Assembly (NCBI GenBank): GCA_964570935.1
Contig: CAZMZP010000062.1
Span: forward strand, 1-19,657
Reading direction: 5' to 3'
Source: JAFGJU01 sp964570935
GTDB taxonomy: Bacteria; Eisenbacteria; RBG-16-71-46; JAFGJU01
Length of the DNA: 19,657 bases
This document shows positions 19,645-19,657 of the stretch, in pieces (the stretch's first letter is position 1; the number at the start of each line of letters is the position of its first letter). Below the pieces are notes generated by a model, which was not told the origin of the DNA, did not search any database, and was given only the letters and a program-made list of their open reading frames with translations. The position numbers and the translations under genes were made by a program.

Positions 19645-19651
19645 GGGAGAG
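19645..19651 (+). promoter_or_regulatory. Shine-Dalgarno-like sequence at the right edge, probably for livF
   Basis: GGGAGAG ends 6 nt before the window ends, after 62 bp of GC-rich non-coding DNA behind livG. A start codon at or just past 19658 would be well spaced. Liv operons normally carry livF directly after livG, so this is likely its ribosome binding site. Confidence 0.45.
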
Positions 19652-19657
19652 AAAGCA

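Overview
The window is a high-GC bacterial chromosome segment in which every recognisable gene lies on the plus strand and genes are tightly packed. Several signs point to a diderm lineage in or near the FCB superphylum, such as an Eisenbacteria- or Krumholzibacteria-like group. The peptidase ends in a FlgD-like domain introduced by a YPNPFNP motif, several exported proteins carry lipoboxes, and AGG/AGA and ATA codons are common despite the high GC. The phylum is an inference; no rRNA or other phylogenetic marker gene is present. The layout has four blocks.

(1) 1-4867, chaperone and protein quality control. The 3' end of dnaK is followed by a small DUF1844 gene, grpE (overlapping the DUF1844 gene by 23 nt), dnaJ and a membrane-anchored HtrA/Do serine protease with two PDZ domains. 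A GC-rich stem-loop after htrA probably ends the unit.

(2) 4956-7638, a single secreted protein with its own candidate promoter. It is an M28-type zinc aminopeptidase with a seven-repeat Ycf48/BNR-like propeller inserted near the front of the peptidase fold, and a FlgD-like C-terminal domain that may serve in sorting or anchoring.

(3) 7710-15464, a cell-wall sugar recycling cluster. It holds murQ (MurNAc-6-P etherase), a CUT1-type sugar ABC importer (lipoprotein binding protein plus two permeases, no ATPase), anmK (anhydro-MurNAc kinase), a SpoIID-family lipoprotein (likely lytic transglycosylase) and nagZ (beta-N-acetylglucosaminidase without a signal peptide). Read as a pathway, SpoIID cuts glycan strands to anhydro-ended products and the ABC importer brings anhydro-saccharides into the cytoplasm. 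NagZ then splits off GlcNAc, AnmK opens and phosphorylates anhydro-MurNAc, and MurQ converts MurNAc-6-P to GlcNAc-6-P plus lactate. The importer's role is inferred from position. An ABC importer in the place usually held by AmpG is the most interesting proposal in the window.

(4) 15461-19657, a branched-chain (HAAT-family) amino acid ABC importer: binding lipoprotein, two permeases and the first ATPase. A candidate promoter overlaps the nagZ stop codon. The second ATPase (livF) is not in the window, but a Shine-Dalgarno-like sequence lies just before the right edge, where it would begin.

No tRNA, rRNA, CRISPR array, insertion sequence or phage gene was seen. No stretch over 300 bases lacks a gene; the longest gap is 951-1116, and it holds a stem-loop.
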